21,571 nucleotides of DNA from Candidatus Kerfeldbacteria bacterium. GTDB lineage: Bacteria; Patescibacteriota; Patescibacteriia; SBBC01; CAIJZX01. Positions 5,586-13,109 of this stretch are shown here, in pieces. The position numbers were made by a program, and so were the translations under genes. The notes beneath the pieces are model-generated. The model ran no database searches and was not told the DNA's origin. It saw only the letters and a program-made list of their open reading frames with translations. The stretch is from the NCBI GenBank assembly GCA_016194465.1, contig JACQBO010000026.1, forward strand, positions 1-21,571, read 5' to 3'. The number at the start of each line of letters is the position of its first letter. The stretch's first letter is position 1.

Positions 5586-6650
5586 TCAATTTTGTGGTCC
5601 GGTGGGATACGATCCCGTTGGCACCCCAGGCGGAGGAGTGGCTGCTCCGGCGCTGCTGATTCGACATTCTTCAATGTATTTAGCCCGGACATCCTGAACG
5701 TAGGCCACGGCTTGGGGCACAACTTGGGCCGTGTCAATTTGAGCGGTCGTGTCTCCGGAGCAAAAGTCCGGCTGACGGCTGGTTACGTCTCGTTCGATCG
5801 CGTTCGGACCAAGGAAATATCCGGCCGCGGTGAGCGTCAAATCACCGTTGACGCATTTATAATTACTGATCGTCTTCAGGTAATGCGCCACCATCTGGAC
5901 TTGAATTTCTAAATGTTTATCGAGCCACTCGGCACAGGTCTTATCCGGCGGGACCGCTTTATGAAAGGCAGTCACCGGGCATTCGCTCGGCAGGCCGTTA
6001 TTCACCGCGCTGAGCTCAGCGGGAAGCGTCTTGACCAGGAGGGCATCGACGTGATACTTGGCGGCGGCGTTATTAATCCACGTATTGAGGCCGTCGACGC
6101 AGACAATCTTCGTGCCAGACTGACTGCAGGCCTGTCGCGGATAGCTCAGGACTTGCGTAGCACTGCAACTCGGGAATTCGCCGACCTGCTTCAAAATTTC
6201 TTGTTCAATATTCAAAACCTTGCCCGAGACCGTGGCTAAAACGAGTCCCGGAAAATTCGTCAGGGCGGGGTTGATGGTCTGGAGAAGGACAATTGAGGTC
6301 AGGGCAATAATTAATCCAATAATGGCATTATTAATTATATCCCGGGCATCGTGAATCCGGGTCGGGTTGCCGGCCGCCGATACCCATTTTATCCCCCCAA
6401 AGGTGACCATGACCACCGCTAAAATGCCAACCGACCAGATAAAATAAATAAAAACGGCCTTGACGTACTGCCCGAAGGTTTCGGCCGAAACGGTGATCTT
6501 GCCGTTGAAAGTCGCGATTGGCACTTCCGGCGTAAAGACGATTGGACCGGAGGTGATACCGGAGTTGGTGATGGTGACCTGCGCCTGCCCGGCCTGCGGC
6601 AGGGCGATCAGGATGGAGAGAGCAAAAAGAAAGCCAAGGAAGCGAATCAT
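5586..6650 (-). CDS. VirB2-like T4SS pilin with lytic-transglycosylase-like C-terminus
   Basis: The 354-residue product starts with a signal peptide (1-24, ending GQAQ). The CPR T4SS-pilin core follows: helix AVFIYFIWSVGILAVVMV (65-82), loop GGIKWVSAAGNPTRIHDARD, and helix AIIGLIIALTSIVLL (109-123). This core closely resembles that of the 7911-8828 product. Residues ~195-290 look like a lysozyme-fold/SLT domain: AAKYHVDALLVKTLPAELSAV resembles the helix carrying the catalytic Glu (candidate Glu212). The later YLKTISNYKCVNGDLTLTA and YFLGPNAI resemble the 'yL..ll..y.gd..lalAAYNaGP' end of transglycosylases. The GLMQ motif is not evident. The tail is Pro/Gly-rich. If correct, pilin and peptidoglycan-opening functions (VirB2 plus VirB1) are in one chain. 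It is last in the operon; its ATG follows directly on the previous TAA. Confidence 0.75.
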   Translation of the reverse strand: MIRFLGFLFALSILIALPQAGQAQVTITNSGITSGPIVFTPEVPIATFNGKITVSAETFGQYVKAVFIYFIWSVGILAVVMVTFGGIKWVSAAGNPTRIHDARDIINNAIIGLIIALTSIVLLQTINPALTNFPGLVLATVSGKVLNIEQEILKQVGEFPSCSATQVLSYPRQACSQSGTKIVCVDGLNTWINNAAAKYHVDALLVKTLPAELSAVNNGLPSECPVTAFHKAVPPDKTCAEWLDKHLEIQVQMVAHYLKTISNYKCVNGDLTLTAAGYFLGPNAIERDVTSRQPDFCSGDTTAQIDTAQVVPQAVAYVQDVRAKYIEECRISSAGAATPPPGVPTGSYPTGPQN

Positions 6651-7907
6651 TTACCGGAGTTGAATTTTCTGGACCGTCCCGGTGATGGCGTCCGTGAAGT
6701 AGAGAGCGTCTTCGCGCGGCGTGAGCTGAAGGTTGGCGGCACTGAAACGCTGGTTCAGGTTTCTGTCAACCGGCCGGGCAATGACCGTCGCCGCCCCGGT
6801 GTTCAAATCTATTTTGTACATGTTATCGGGAATCCCGGCGGACAGTTCTGGTTGCGGCCCGGAACCAGGATTCATATAGTAGGGCACGGCGCAATACACG
6901 GCCGAGCCGTTGAGGGAAAAGGTGCATTTATCCGCGCTGGTCGTCAAGCCGAGGTCGTAGGTATTAGAGCCTAGCCCGCTGGGCGATCCGTTGGTAATAA
7001 AAAGGCGGGGGTTGTCATCCGTGACGCTGCTGTATGCACTGTAGAGCAGCCGCTGGCCGTCGGGTGACCAGTTGGGAGCAAAACCCCGGCCATTGATCGT
7101 CAACGAGGGAAAGTTTTCTCCGTTCGCTCCCAGAAATACGATTTCCGAGTGCGCCCCGTCGGCTGCTTTCTGATAGGTGGCCACCACTTGGCTATTCGGT
7201 GACCAGTCGGGTATGACGAGGCCGGCGTTGGCGCCCAGGTGCTCGACGGTCTGTGATTGGGAGCCATCGGGCTTGGTGATGACCAGCCACTGGTTTTCTT
7301 GATTGGCCGCGTCCAGGAACTTGGAGACGAGTTGATCGGAGGAGGGGGAAAAGGAAAAGTTGTTGAGTTCTTTGGGTAGGGTGGTTTGCTTCTTGGCGCC
7401 AAAATCATAGAGTATTTTCGACCCATCGGGGAACTCGAGAATAGCTTTGTTGCCATCCGGCGACCAGGTGATCTGCTGGACGTCCTTGTACACCACGTCA
7501 CTGAGCAATGTTTTGCTTGAGCCGTCGGGAGCGAGGTGAAAAAACTGACCGGTAACCTGGTCGTAGTATTGCAGGGCAGTATGATCGCCGCTCGGGGCCA
7601 AGCCGCTAGTCACATCACCGACCAAGGTGTCACTGAACGTTGGCCCGCCATTGGCAATTTTTGAGGCGCTCTGCGCGGGAATGAGTGCGTTGACAATCGG
7701 CAGTGCATTCGTGTTGCCGGTCGGCCCAAGACGATTCACATTGCCATTTCCTAGTGCGGGCAACCCATTAACAAACTCATTCCGATTGTTTCGGAGTAAG
7801 ACCGGTACGGCTGGCTTAAAAAAAACCACGTAGATGATATATCCGAAAGCCACGATCAAAACGGCAAAGGCGGCGATGAGGAGAATTTGGCGGAGGTGGG
7901 GGTTCAT
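6651..7907 (-). CDS. Membrane-anchored TolB/WD40-like beta-propeller protein
   Basis: 418 residues. One N-terminal membrane anchor (about 8-31) is followed by a low-complexity Asn/Gly-rich linker (GNGNVNRLGPTGNTN), then repeated blades with the PD40/TolB signature: TWSPDGNKAILEF, FSFSPSSDQLVSKF, DWSPNSQVVATYQ, NWSPDGQRLLYSA and a final LTPREDALYFTD. The propeller would lie outside the membrane, where such domains usually bind proteins or glycans. It is encoded between two pilin-like genes with 3 nt and 0 nt spacing, so it is probably a structural or assembly partner of the T4SS-like machine. No catalytic residues are apparent. Confidence 0.8.
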   Translation of the reverse strand: MNPHLRQILLIAAFAVLIVAFGYIIYVVFFKPAVPVLLRNNRNEFVNGLPALGNGNVNRLGPTGNTNALPIVNALIPAQSASKIANGGPTFSDTLVGDVTSGLAPSGDHTALQYYDQVTGQFFHLAPDGSSKTLLSDVVYKDVQQITWSPDGNKAILEFPDGSKILYDFGAKKQTTLPKELNNFSFSPSSDQLVSKFLDAANQENQWLVITKPDGSQSQTVEHLGANAGLVIPDWSPNSQVVATYQKAADGAHSEIVFLGANGENFPSLTINGRGFAPNWSPDGQRLLYSAYSSVTDDNPRLFITNGSPSGLGSNTYDLGLTTSADKCTFSLNGSAVYCAVPYYMNPGSGPQPELSAGIPDNMYKIDLNTGAATVIARPVDRNLNQRFSAANLQLTPREDALYFTDAITGTVQKIQLR

Positions 7908-7910
7908 AAA

Positions 7911-8828
7911 TTAAAAATGAGTTGGATCATCAGCACAATACATGTTTTTGAGTGTCCCAGAAGTGGTGATTGACTGAGGTTGATTTTCAATCAAACATGA
8001 CGATGTTTTGTCCTGATCATTATCACAGGTGGCGCCAGCTAAAGAACCATACACCGATGGTTGAATTTTTCCGCACTTGAGTGGAAACCCAAGATTGAAG
8101 CTTGAGTTGTGGCCATAGGTATTTGGATCTAGGTTGCCGCTGACGGAAACCGTTTTCACACAACCTCCCCCGAGCCCAAAGAAGCCCGTTTTAGCATCTC
8201 GGGTAAGGGAACAGGCCGTCGGTTGAAATCCATCGAATGGGCAAATGGTACCGGCGCAGTATCGATTGATCTCCTTCGTTCCCTTTGGGTCGGGGACGCC
8301 ACTCGCATTGATTTTGATCATTCCAATCTGCTTAATCGTTCCACATTGAATATTCAAATCAGAATCACACGGCTCTGTGACCCCCGACTGTAACGCCAGA
8401 CCAGTGACGCCACCAAGATCGGGCAAGCCAATATTCACCAGCTGCGGGTTAATAATCCGGAGGAGCAAAACTGAGGTTAAGGCAATAATCACACCAATAA
8501 TTGCATTATTAAGCATATCGCGAGCATCTTTGATCGCTCCAGGGTTGCCGGCCGCACTCACCCACTTGACTCCGGCAAAGGTAACCATAACGGTCGCAAG
8601 AATTCCTACCCCCCAGATAAAATAAATGAAGATGGCGCGAAGATACTTGCCAGCCAAGTCGCTATCGGCCGTGACTGGTTTACCAGAAAAATCAGTGCCC
8701 GGGATGACGACCTCCGGGGTAAAAGTAATTGGTTTCTCGACCGCCTGAGCAATCGGGAACGAGCGTGGCGCCAACAAGAGCGCCAGGGCCAGACTCAAAG
8801 AAATAATAATTGTGCGTCCTAGAGACAT
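7911..8828 (-). CDS. VirB2-like T4SS pilin with Cys-rich C-terminal domain
   Basis: 305 residues: a signal peptide (~1-29, ending AQA), the motif PITFTPEVVIPG, and the same two-helix pilin core as the other pilin protein (AIFIYFIWGVGILATVMVTF; loop GVKWVSAAGNPGAIKDARD; NNAIIGVIIALTSVLLLRI). After the second helix is a ~150-residue domain rich in Cys, Gly and Asn (about a dozen Cys) with no recognised fold. The gene's second half is visibly AT-richer than its neighbours. It overlaps the preceding gene by 10 nt (8819-8828), so translation is likely coupled. Canonical VirB2 is only the short core, so the C-terminal domain is extra; it could be an exposed, disulfide-stabilised module. Confidence 0.82.
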   Translation of the reverse strand: MSLGRTIIISLSLALALLLAPRSFPIAQAVEKPITFTPEVVIPGTDFSGKPVTADSDLAGKYLRAIFIYFIWGVGILATVMVTFAGVKWVSAAGNPGAIKDARDMLNNAIIGVIIALTSVLLLRIINPQLVNIGLPDLGGVTGLALQSGVTEPCDSDLNIQCGTIKQIGMIKINASGVPDPKGTKEINRYCAGTICPFDGFQPTACSLTRDAKTGFFGLGGGCVKTVSVSGNLDPNTYGHNSSFNLGFPLKCGKIQPSVYGSLAGATCDNDQDKTSSCLIENQPQSITTSGTLKNMYCADDPTHF

Positions 8829-9397
8829 TTCAGATGGATGCTAAAAAAATTGGCGATCGGGTTGACGGCGACGCAAGCCAAGCCGATGACCGAAGATCCG
8901 GGGTGCGTGACAATAAAGGCGGCCAGGAAGATAGTACTGTAGACAATGGCGGTGACAGCATGAATCCAGATAATTGGTCCACCGTGCATGACCATACTGG
9001 CCGCGGAGTAGCCGGGAATAAAATCAACCGTGACGGTGCCCACGCGGCGGCGGCCTGAGCCCCCGAGAAAATTACCGAAGACAAGGCGAAACCAGAATAA
9101 GAGAATGGCGGCTGGTCCGCTGATCAGCATCAGGTCAACAAAGGACATAGCCGTCGTTTCCGTACCCATTTGAAATTTATCCCAGGCCTTCGCGACGGCG
9201 ATTTTTGCTTTTTCTTCAAGCGCCGTCGAGGCCGCGTCCGGAGCTTTGGTTCGATCGCGATTGGCCCGCGTCGCCAGATCAGCCGCCGCTTGTTGACGTT
9301 GTGCCTCCTGCCGCGTGCGGATCCGTTCAAATTCAAGCTGACGAGCAATGTCCTGTTGCTGTCCCTGTTCGAGCGTTATTTCTTCGGCCGCGGCCAT
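8819..9397 (-). CDS. Small T4SS-locus membrane protein with coiled-coil N-terminus
   Basis: Not recognised as a named family. 192 residues: a charged, Gln/Arg/Ala-rich N-terminal region likely to be helical or coiled-coil (~8-75, e.g. RQEAQRQQAAADLATRA). A first hydrophobic helix follows (LMLISGPAAILLFWFRLVF, ~89-107), then a Gly/Arg-rich loop (GGSGRRRVG) and two further hydrophobic stretches (~141-163 and ~168-188). It is encoded inside the T4SS-like operon between the VirB8-like and pilin genes, so it is likely part of the inner-membrane complex. The positively charged segments suggest that the N-terminus and first loop face the cytoplasm (inference). Confidence 0.65.
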   Translation of the reverse strand: MAAAEEITLEQGQQQDIARQLEFERIRTRQEAQRQQAAADLATRANRDRTKAPDAASTALEEKAKIAVAKAWDKFQMGTETTAMSFVDLMLISGPAAILLFWFRLVFGNFLGGSGRRRVGTVTVDFIPGYSAASMVMHGGPIIWIHAVTAIVYSTIFLAAFIVTHPGSSVIGLACVAVNPIANFFSIHLKCL

Positions 9398-9406
9398 GGT
9401 AGAGGG

Positions 9407-9964
9407 TTAGATTGGTTTCCAGGCAGCGGCATTAATCCGCCAGTGCCCGTTTTCCTTGACGAGTTCGAGGAGTAAGTCTTGGGTGAATGACTTCGTCCCG
9501 CTCGCCGTTGTTTCCTGCCGGGAGGTCGAGACTGTCACCCCGGCGTTCGTCCCCTTGAGGAGCGTAATTTTCATAACCAGGGCCTTGGTGACGGTCGTCT
9601 GGCTTGATGGGGCCGTGCCCGATTGCCGCAACTGGGCCACCTGCCGGTCCAAAAACGAGGAAAACGCCTTTGAGCACCATTGCTCGGACTCCACCAGGTT
9701 ACCGTAATGATTCTGGGTTGAAGTGCTGCCAAAGACTTCAGCGAAGTTTCGACTGACGTACTGCACCTCAACCCGATCTGGGGACACCGCTGGGGCGGCC
9801 GCCTTGACACCGGTGTTCGCTCCGTTGGCCAGACTGGCATTAATATTCGAAACTCGCAGAATTGTTCGTTGCAATCCCGGGTTATTGAGCACGGCGAAAA
9901 TGATGGCGATACCGATCACCACGATGCTCAGCCCGCCGCCAATGATGATGAGAATTCGACGCAT
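9407..9964 (-). CDS. Single-pass membrane protein with NTF2/VirB8-like domain
   Basis: 185 residues with a very short cytoplasmic N-terminus (MRR), one helix (~4-27) and an extracytoplasmic domain. The latter begins with a helix-rich part (NFAEVFGSTST, WCSKAFSSFLDRQVAQL) and ends in long beta strands (ALVMKITLLKGTNAGVTVSTSRQE, SFTQDLLLELVKENGHWRINAAAW). The closing 'L.L.K..G.W+I....W' pattern is typical of NTF2-like folds, which include VirB8, the T4SS assembly factor that bridges VirB4, VirB6 and outer parts. Position between VirB4 and the pilin genes supports a VirB8-like role. Sequence identity to VirB8 cannot be judged by eye. Confidence 0.65.
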   Translation of the reverse strand: MRRILIIIGGGLSIVVIGIAIIFAVLNNPGLQRTILRVSNINASLANGANTGVKAAAPAVSPDRVEVQYVSRNFAEVFGSTSTQNHYGNLVESEQWCSKAFSSFLDRQVAQLRQSGTAPSSQTTVTKALVMKITLLKGTNAGVTVSTSRQETTASGTKSFTQDLLLELVKENGHWRINAAAWKPI

Positions 9965-9970
9965 AGAGTT

Positions 9971-11887
9971 TTAGGTCAATTGTTGCTGATTGACGACCGC
10001 GGCCCCGGCGTTGGTAGCCGTGCCAGAGCTGATTGATTTTTCGAACTCGCGCTTGGCTTCCTCGATTTCCAGAAGCTGCGCGGGATTGGTGGTCACAATT
10101 TGGTCCTCGGCGACTGAGGCGACGACCTTAATGGCCGCGTGTTTGGAACCGGCGAAGAAAATACCCTCGCCCACCCCGGCTTCCAGGAGGAGATACCGTT
10201 CCTGCTGCGTCAGCAAAAATGTTTTGGTGACAATATCAATCGCGGCCGGCGACTGCCGCATGAGCAAGGAGAGAGCCGAGTTGTTGATGATCGCCTGCCC
10301 GTAGGGTGAGAGGAGGAAGTCGTTGACGTCTTGCGTAATCGTCGTCACGCCCAAGTAATATTTTCGCGAACGTTTGACCAAGCCGTAAATAAACTTGGCC
10401 GAGTCCTCGTGCTGCATCAGCCACCAGGCTTCATCAATCACCAGGATCCGCCGTTTCAGCTGTGACCGGGCAATGTTCCAAATGTAGCTGATGATGATAG
10501 AAATGCCGATCGGCCGGAGTTCGTCTTCAAGATCGCGGACAGAGAAGACCACCAGCTGGTTCGCCAGCTCAATGTTCGTCGGGCTATTGAACAAGCCGGC
10601 AAAGGTGCCTTCGGTATACTTTTTGAGCCGCTCGGCCAGGCTCTCCCCGCCGGTCATGCCCCCAAGGACTTCTTGAAAATCCGTCATCAGCGGTGGTTCA
10701 ACATTGGCCAAGTCGGCATCCGGCGTAATGTCTTTCTTGGCGTAGGTTTCCAGCAGGGCGCGATCAATGATCGAATCTTCTTCGTGGGTTAACTCGCCGA
10801 GCATCAGCCGGAACATCGATTTGAGAGTGATGACCGCGGAGCGAATGATATCGGCGGTGCTCTCCTCCGTGCCGGTCGGTCGGGGCAGGTCAAACGGATT
10901 GATTTTGCTTTCGGCGTTGAGGGAAATATCGATGTAGGTGCCACCGACCGCATCGGCCAGATACTTATATTCCCGTTCTGGGTCGACGACAATGATGTCC
11001 GTGCCAAACATCATGGCTCGGAGTATTTCCAGCTTGACTGCGTACGATTTACCAGAACCGGCGGTGGCGAACACCGTGTAATTAGCGTTTTGCAGGGAGA
11101 ATCGGTCGAACAGGATCAAGGAGTTGTTGTGACGATTGATCCCATAGAGAATGCCGTTATCGCTCGAAAGGTCGGCCGAGACAAAGGGGAAGCTCGAGGC
11201 GATCGGCGACGAGTTCATGTTAAAGGTGACTTGCAGCTGGTCCAAGCCGAGCGGCAGTGTTGAGGTAAAGCCTTGTTCCGCCTGGAAAAAGGCGCGCTTG
11301 GAATAGACGAGCCGGGAGCCAAAGAGCGTTTCGATCTTACTCGTTGTATTGTTGAGTTCCTTGGCCGAGTCGGCATACAGCGTGACGTATAAGGCAAACT
11401 GGAAAAATTTTTCCGTCCCTTGGGTCAGGTCGTCCCGCAATTTTTCAATGTCGCGCAGGGCCGTTTCCCGCAGCGGGTCGCGCGGTGCCCCCTTTTCCAC
11501 GTCGGCCGATAATTGCGCTTCAAGGGCGCCGACTTTATTCTTCAACTGCTTGAGGATGATGTCGGAGGAAATTGGGTAGAAGAACATGGAGACGTCCAGC
11601 GGGGCGTTGTAGTTGATGATCGGGGCGAACCAGCCGACGGAAATGTATCGGGGATAGGTCATGACAAACAGCGTCCGTAGGTAGCGGCCGTTGAGGATAA
11701 TAAAGCTCGGATCGACTTTGAGGGCCGCGGGGGCAATCAAATCTCGGACCGTGACGACACCCTGGCGATAAATACGTTCCGCCTGGATTACCTCACGCTC
11801 GTCACTCGGCCGGGGTGGTAACTCCCGCCGGGCACTGATCCGGTCTTCCCGGAATACTTTGGGGCTGGAGAGGTTAATGTTGGGCAT
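9971..11887 (-). CDS. virB4: VirB4-type T4SS ATPase (ATPase part)
   Basis: VirB4 is the hexameric ATPase that powers pilus assembly and substrate transfer at the cytoplasmic side of a T4SS. Walker A is ATAGSGKSY at about residue 275, followed by DIIVVDPEREYKYL. Walker B is RRILVIDEAWWLM at about residue 480, with the following KRSRKYYLGVTTITQDVNDFL (sensor/Gln motif) and a C-terminal helical tail. The N-terminal ~250 residues form the rest of the VirB4 body, including a variable charged insertion. I chose ATG at 11887, a 14 nt overlap with the upstream gene; a TTG at 11914 would add nine residues. The first VirB4 segment is encoded separately by the upstream gene. Confidence 0.93.
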   Translation of the reverse strand: MPNINLSSPKVFREDRISARRELPPRPSDEREVIQAERIYRQGVVTVRDLIAPAALKVDPSFIILNGRYLRTLFVMTYPRYISVGWFAPIINYNAPLDVSMFFYPISSDIILKQLKNKVGALEAQLSADVEKGAPRDPLRETALRDIEKLRDDLTQGTEKFFQFALYVTLYADSAKELNNTTSKIETLFGSRLVYSKRAFFQAEQGFTSTLPLGLDQLQVTFNMNSSPIASSFPFVSADLSSDNGILYGINRHNNSLILFDRFSLQNANYTVFATAGSGKSYAVKLEILRAMMFGTDIIVVDPEREYKYLADAVGGTYIDISLNAESKINPFDLPRPTGTEESTADIIRSAVITLKSMFRLMLGELTHEEDSIIDRALLETYAKKDITPDADLANVEPPLMTDFQEVLGGMTGGESLAERLKKYTEGTFAGLFNSPTNIELANQLVVFSVRDLEDELRPIGISIIISYIWNIARSQLKRRILVIDEAWWLMQHEDSAKFIYGLVKRSRKYYLGVTTITQDVNDFLLSPYGQAIINNSALSLLMRQSPAAIDIVTKTFLLTQQERYLLLEAGVGEGIFFAGSKHAAIKVVASVAEDQIVTTNPAQLLEIEEAKREFEKSISSGTATNAGAAVVNQQQLT

Positions 11888-12599
11888 CGTCTTTGATACT
11901 CGAGAGGTCTTCAATATTGAGCTTGCTGACTTCCTGTAATTTTTGCTGTTCGGCCGTCTCCGGGTTGTACGAATTGTAATAGAGTTCGATCAGGCTTTGG
12001 GTATCGAGAATGACCGACTTGAGGCCCGCCGCGTCGAGGGCATTCATCGTGCTGTCGACCCGTTTATAGAGCTCGGCCCGGAACTGTTCGAATTGCTTCT
12101 GCTTGAGGTGAATGGTTGAGGTTGGCCGGACGACGTCAAAGAGCCGAGAAAAAAACTTGGCTGGCCGGTCGACCCGAGGGGAATAGGGCACCACTAGGTA
12201 AAAGCGCTTGGCCATAATATCAGACTCACGCACAAACTCCGCAATGAACTGTCGGTAGTCGTGAATCTGGATACGTAAGAGTTCGTTCGGCTGTTTTTTT
12301 TCAATCGTCTGAAGTGAAGCGAGGTACTCGTCAATATTGAGGGGCCGGGATTGAATAACGATTTGTAACGGGTAATCAATCGTGTTCAGAAACTGGGTAT
12401 ACGCTTCGATCACTGCCTCTTGCTCTTCTTCGGATTTCAAGGAGAAGTTTATGGATGAGACGAGCAAGACCGCGCGGAGGGTGCCGTCTTTCAGCACGGC
12501 GGTGTCATCCCGGATTTCCAAGATATCCAGGTATTGCTGAGTCGAAATCGCGGTTTTTACGCGTCGCTGCTTTTTTTCAGTGGTGGGAGAAGTGGCCAT
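11874..12599 (-). CDS. TraC-like / VirB4 N-terminal domain protein
   Basis: 241 residues. A basic N-terminus (KKQRRVKTAISTQQYLDI) leads into the pattern seen at the start of VirB4/TraC ATPases: DDTAVLKDGTLRAVLLVSSINF, then EQEAVIEAYTQFLNTIDYPLQIVIQSRPLNI and FYLVVPYSPR. There is no Walker A, so it is not an ATPase by itself. The VirB4 ATPase gene follows with a 14 nt overlap, so the two products probably fold together as a split VirB4. A separate TraC-like domain protein next to the ATPase is a known arrangement in CPR and Gram-positive elements as far as I recall. The acidic C-terminus contains a helical stretch (QQKLQEVSKLNIEDL). Confidence 0.82.
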   Translation of the reverse strand: MATSPTTEKKQRRVKTAISTQQYLDILEIRDDTAVLKDGTLRAVLLVSSINFSLKSEEEQEAVIEAYTQFLNTIDYPLQIVIQSRPLNIDEYLASLQTIEKKQPNELLRIQIHDYRQFIAEFVRESDIMAKRFYLVVPYSPRVDRPAKFFSRLFDVVRPTSTIHLKQKQFEQFRAELYKRVDSTMNALDAAGLKSVILDTQSLIELYYNSYNPETAEQQKLQEVSKLNIEDLSSIKDDAQH

Positions 12600-12608
12600 A
12601 GAACAATA

Positions 12609-13106
12609 TTAAACGGCGGGCGCCGGAGGTTCGGCGCGAGAGCCTGGCAGCGATTGTCCCCAGTAGAGCAGTTCTTCGTCTTCGTGATACGCGCCGCCGG
12701 TGTCGACCAGCAGTGCCAGCTGCGCCAGTTTGGTTTCCGTCATGGCCTGCTTGGTGGGAATCGGCGGGGGCGGGGGCGGTTCATGGCGATACTCGAGACG
12801 CTCCCCCAGCTGATTATTCCAGACGCGCAATGATGGGTTGCGCAACGTCTGGAGAACATTGAGCATGAACAAATGAAAGGGGCGGCCATTGACCCGGACG
12901 AAAGCAAAGACAATCATGGCCACGAATAGACTGAAGGCGGTAAAAATAAAGGCATAGAGTTGGTTGGCGAGGCGGAAGAGGATTTGGTAGGCACCGACGA
13001 TCAGTCCCATGCCGCCAAGGATAATAATAAACTGCCGGACGCTGATCGGCCCAAGAATTTTATCTTCGACGTCGATGAATTGAGGGACGATGTACTGATT
13101 GGCCAT
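12609..13106 (-). CDS. PrgI-family (VirB3-like) T4SS protein
   Basis: 165 residues. The N-terminus YIVPQFIDVEDKILGPISVRQF is the PrgI family hallmark. Two adjacent helices follow (~27-46 and ~51-70), then the GRPFHLFMLNVLQTLRNPSLRVWN segment also seen in PrgI proteins. PrgI corresponds to VirB3, a small inner-membrane partner of VirB4. The C-terminal ~60 residues are an extension with a polyproline run (EPPPPPPIP) and an acidic segment, probably cytoplasmic. Neighbours fit exactly: the TraC-like/VirB4 pair is downstream (9 nt gap) and a proline-rich protein is upstream (3 nt gap). Confidence 0.9.
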   Translation of the reverse strand: MANQYIVPQFIDVEDKILGPISVRQFIIILGGMGLIVGAYQILFRLANQLYAFIFTAFSLFVAMIVFAFVRVNGRPFHLFMLNVLQTLRNPSLRVWNNQLGERLEYRHEPPPPPPIPTKQAMTETKLAQLALLVDTGGAYHEDEELLYWGQSLPGSRAEPPAPAV

Positions 13107-13109
13107 AGG

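Noticed and set aside
11887..11914. TTG start for VirB4 at 11914
   Set aside because: The ATG at 11887 gives a shorter overlap with the upstream gene and a more usual start codon; the longer form remains possible.
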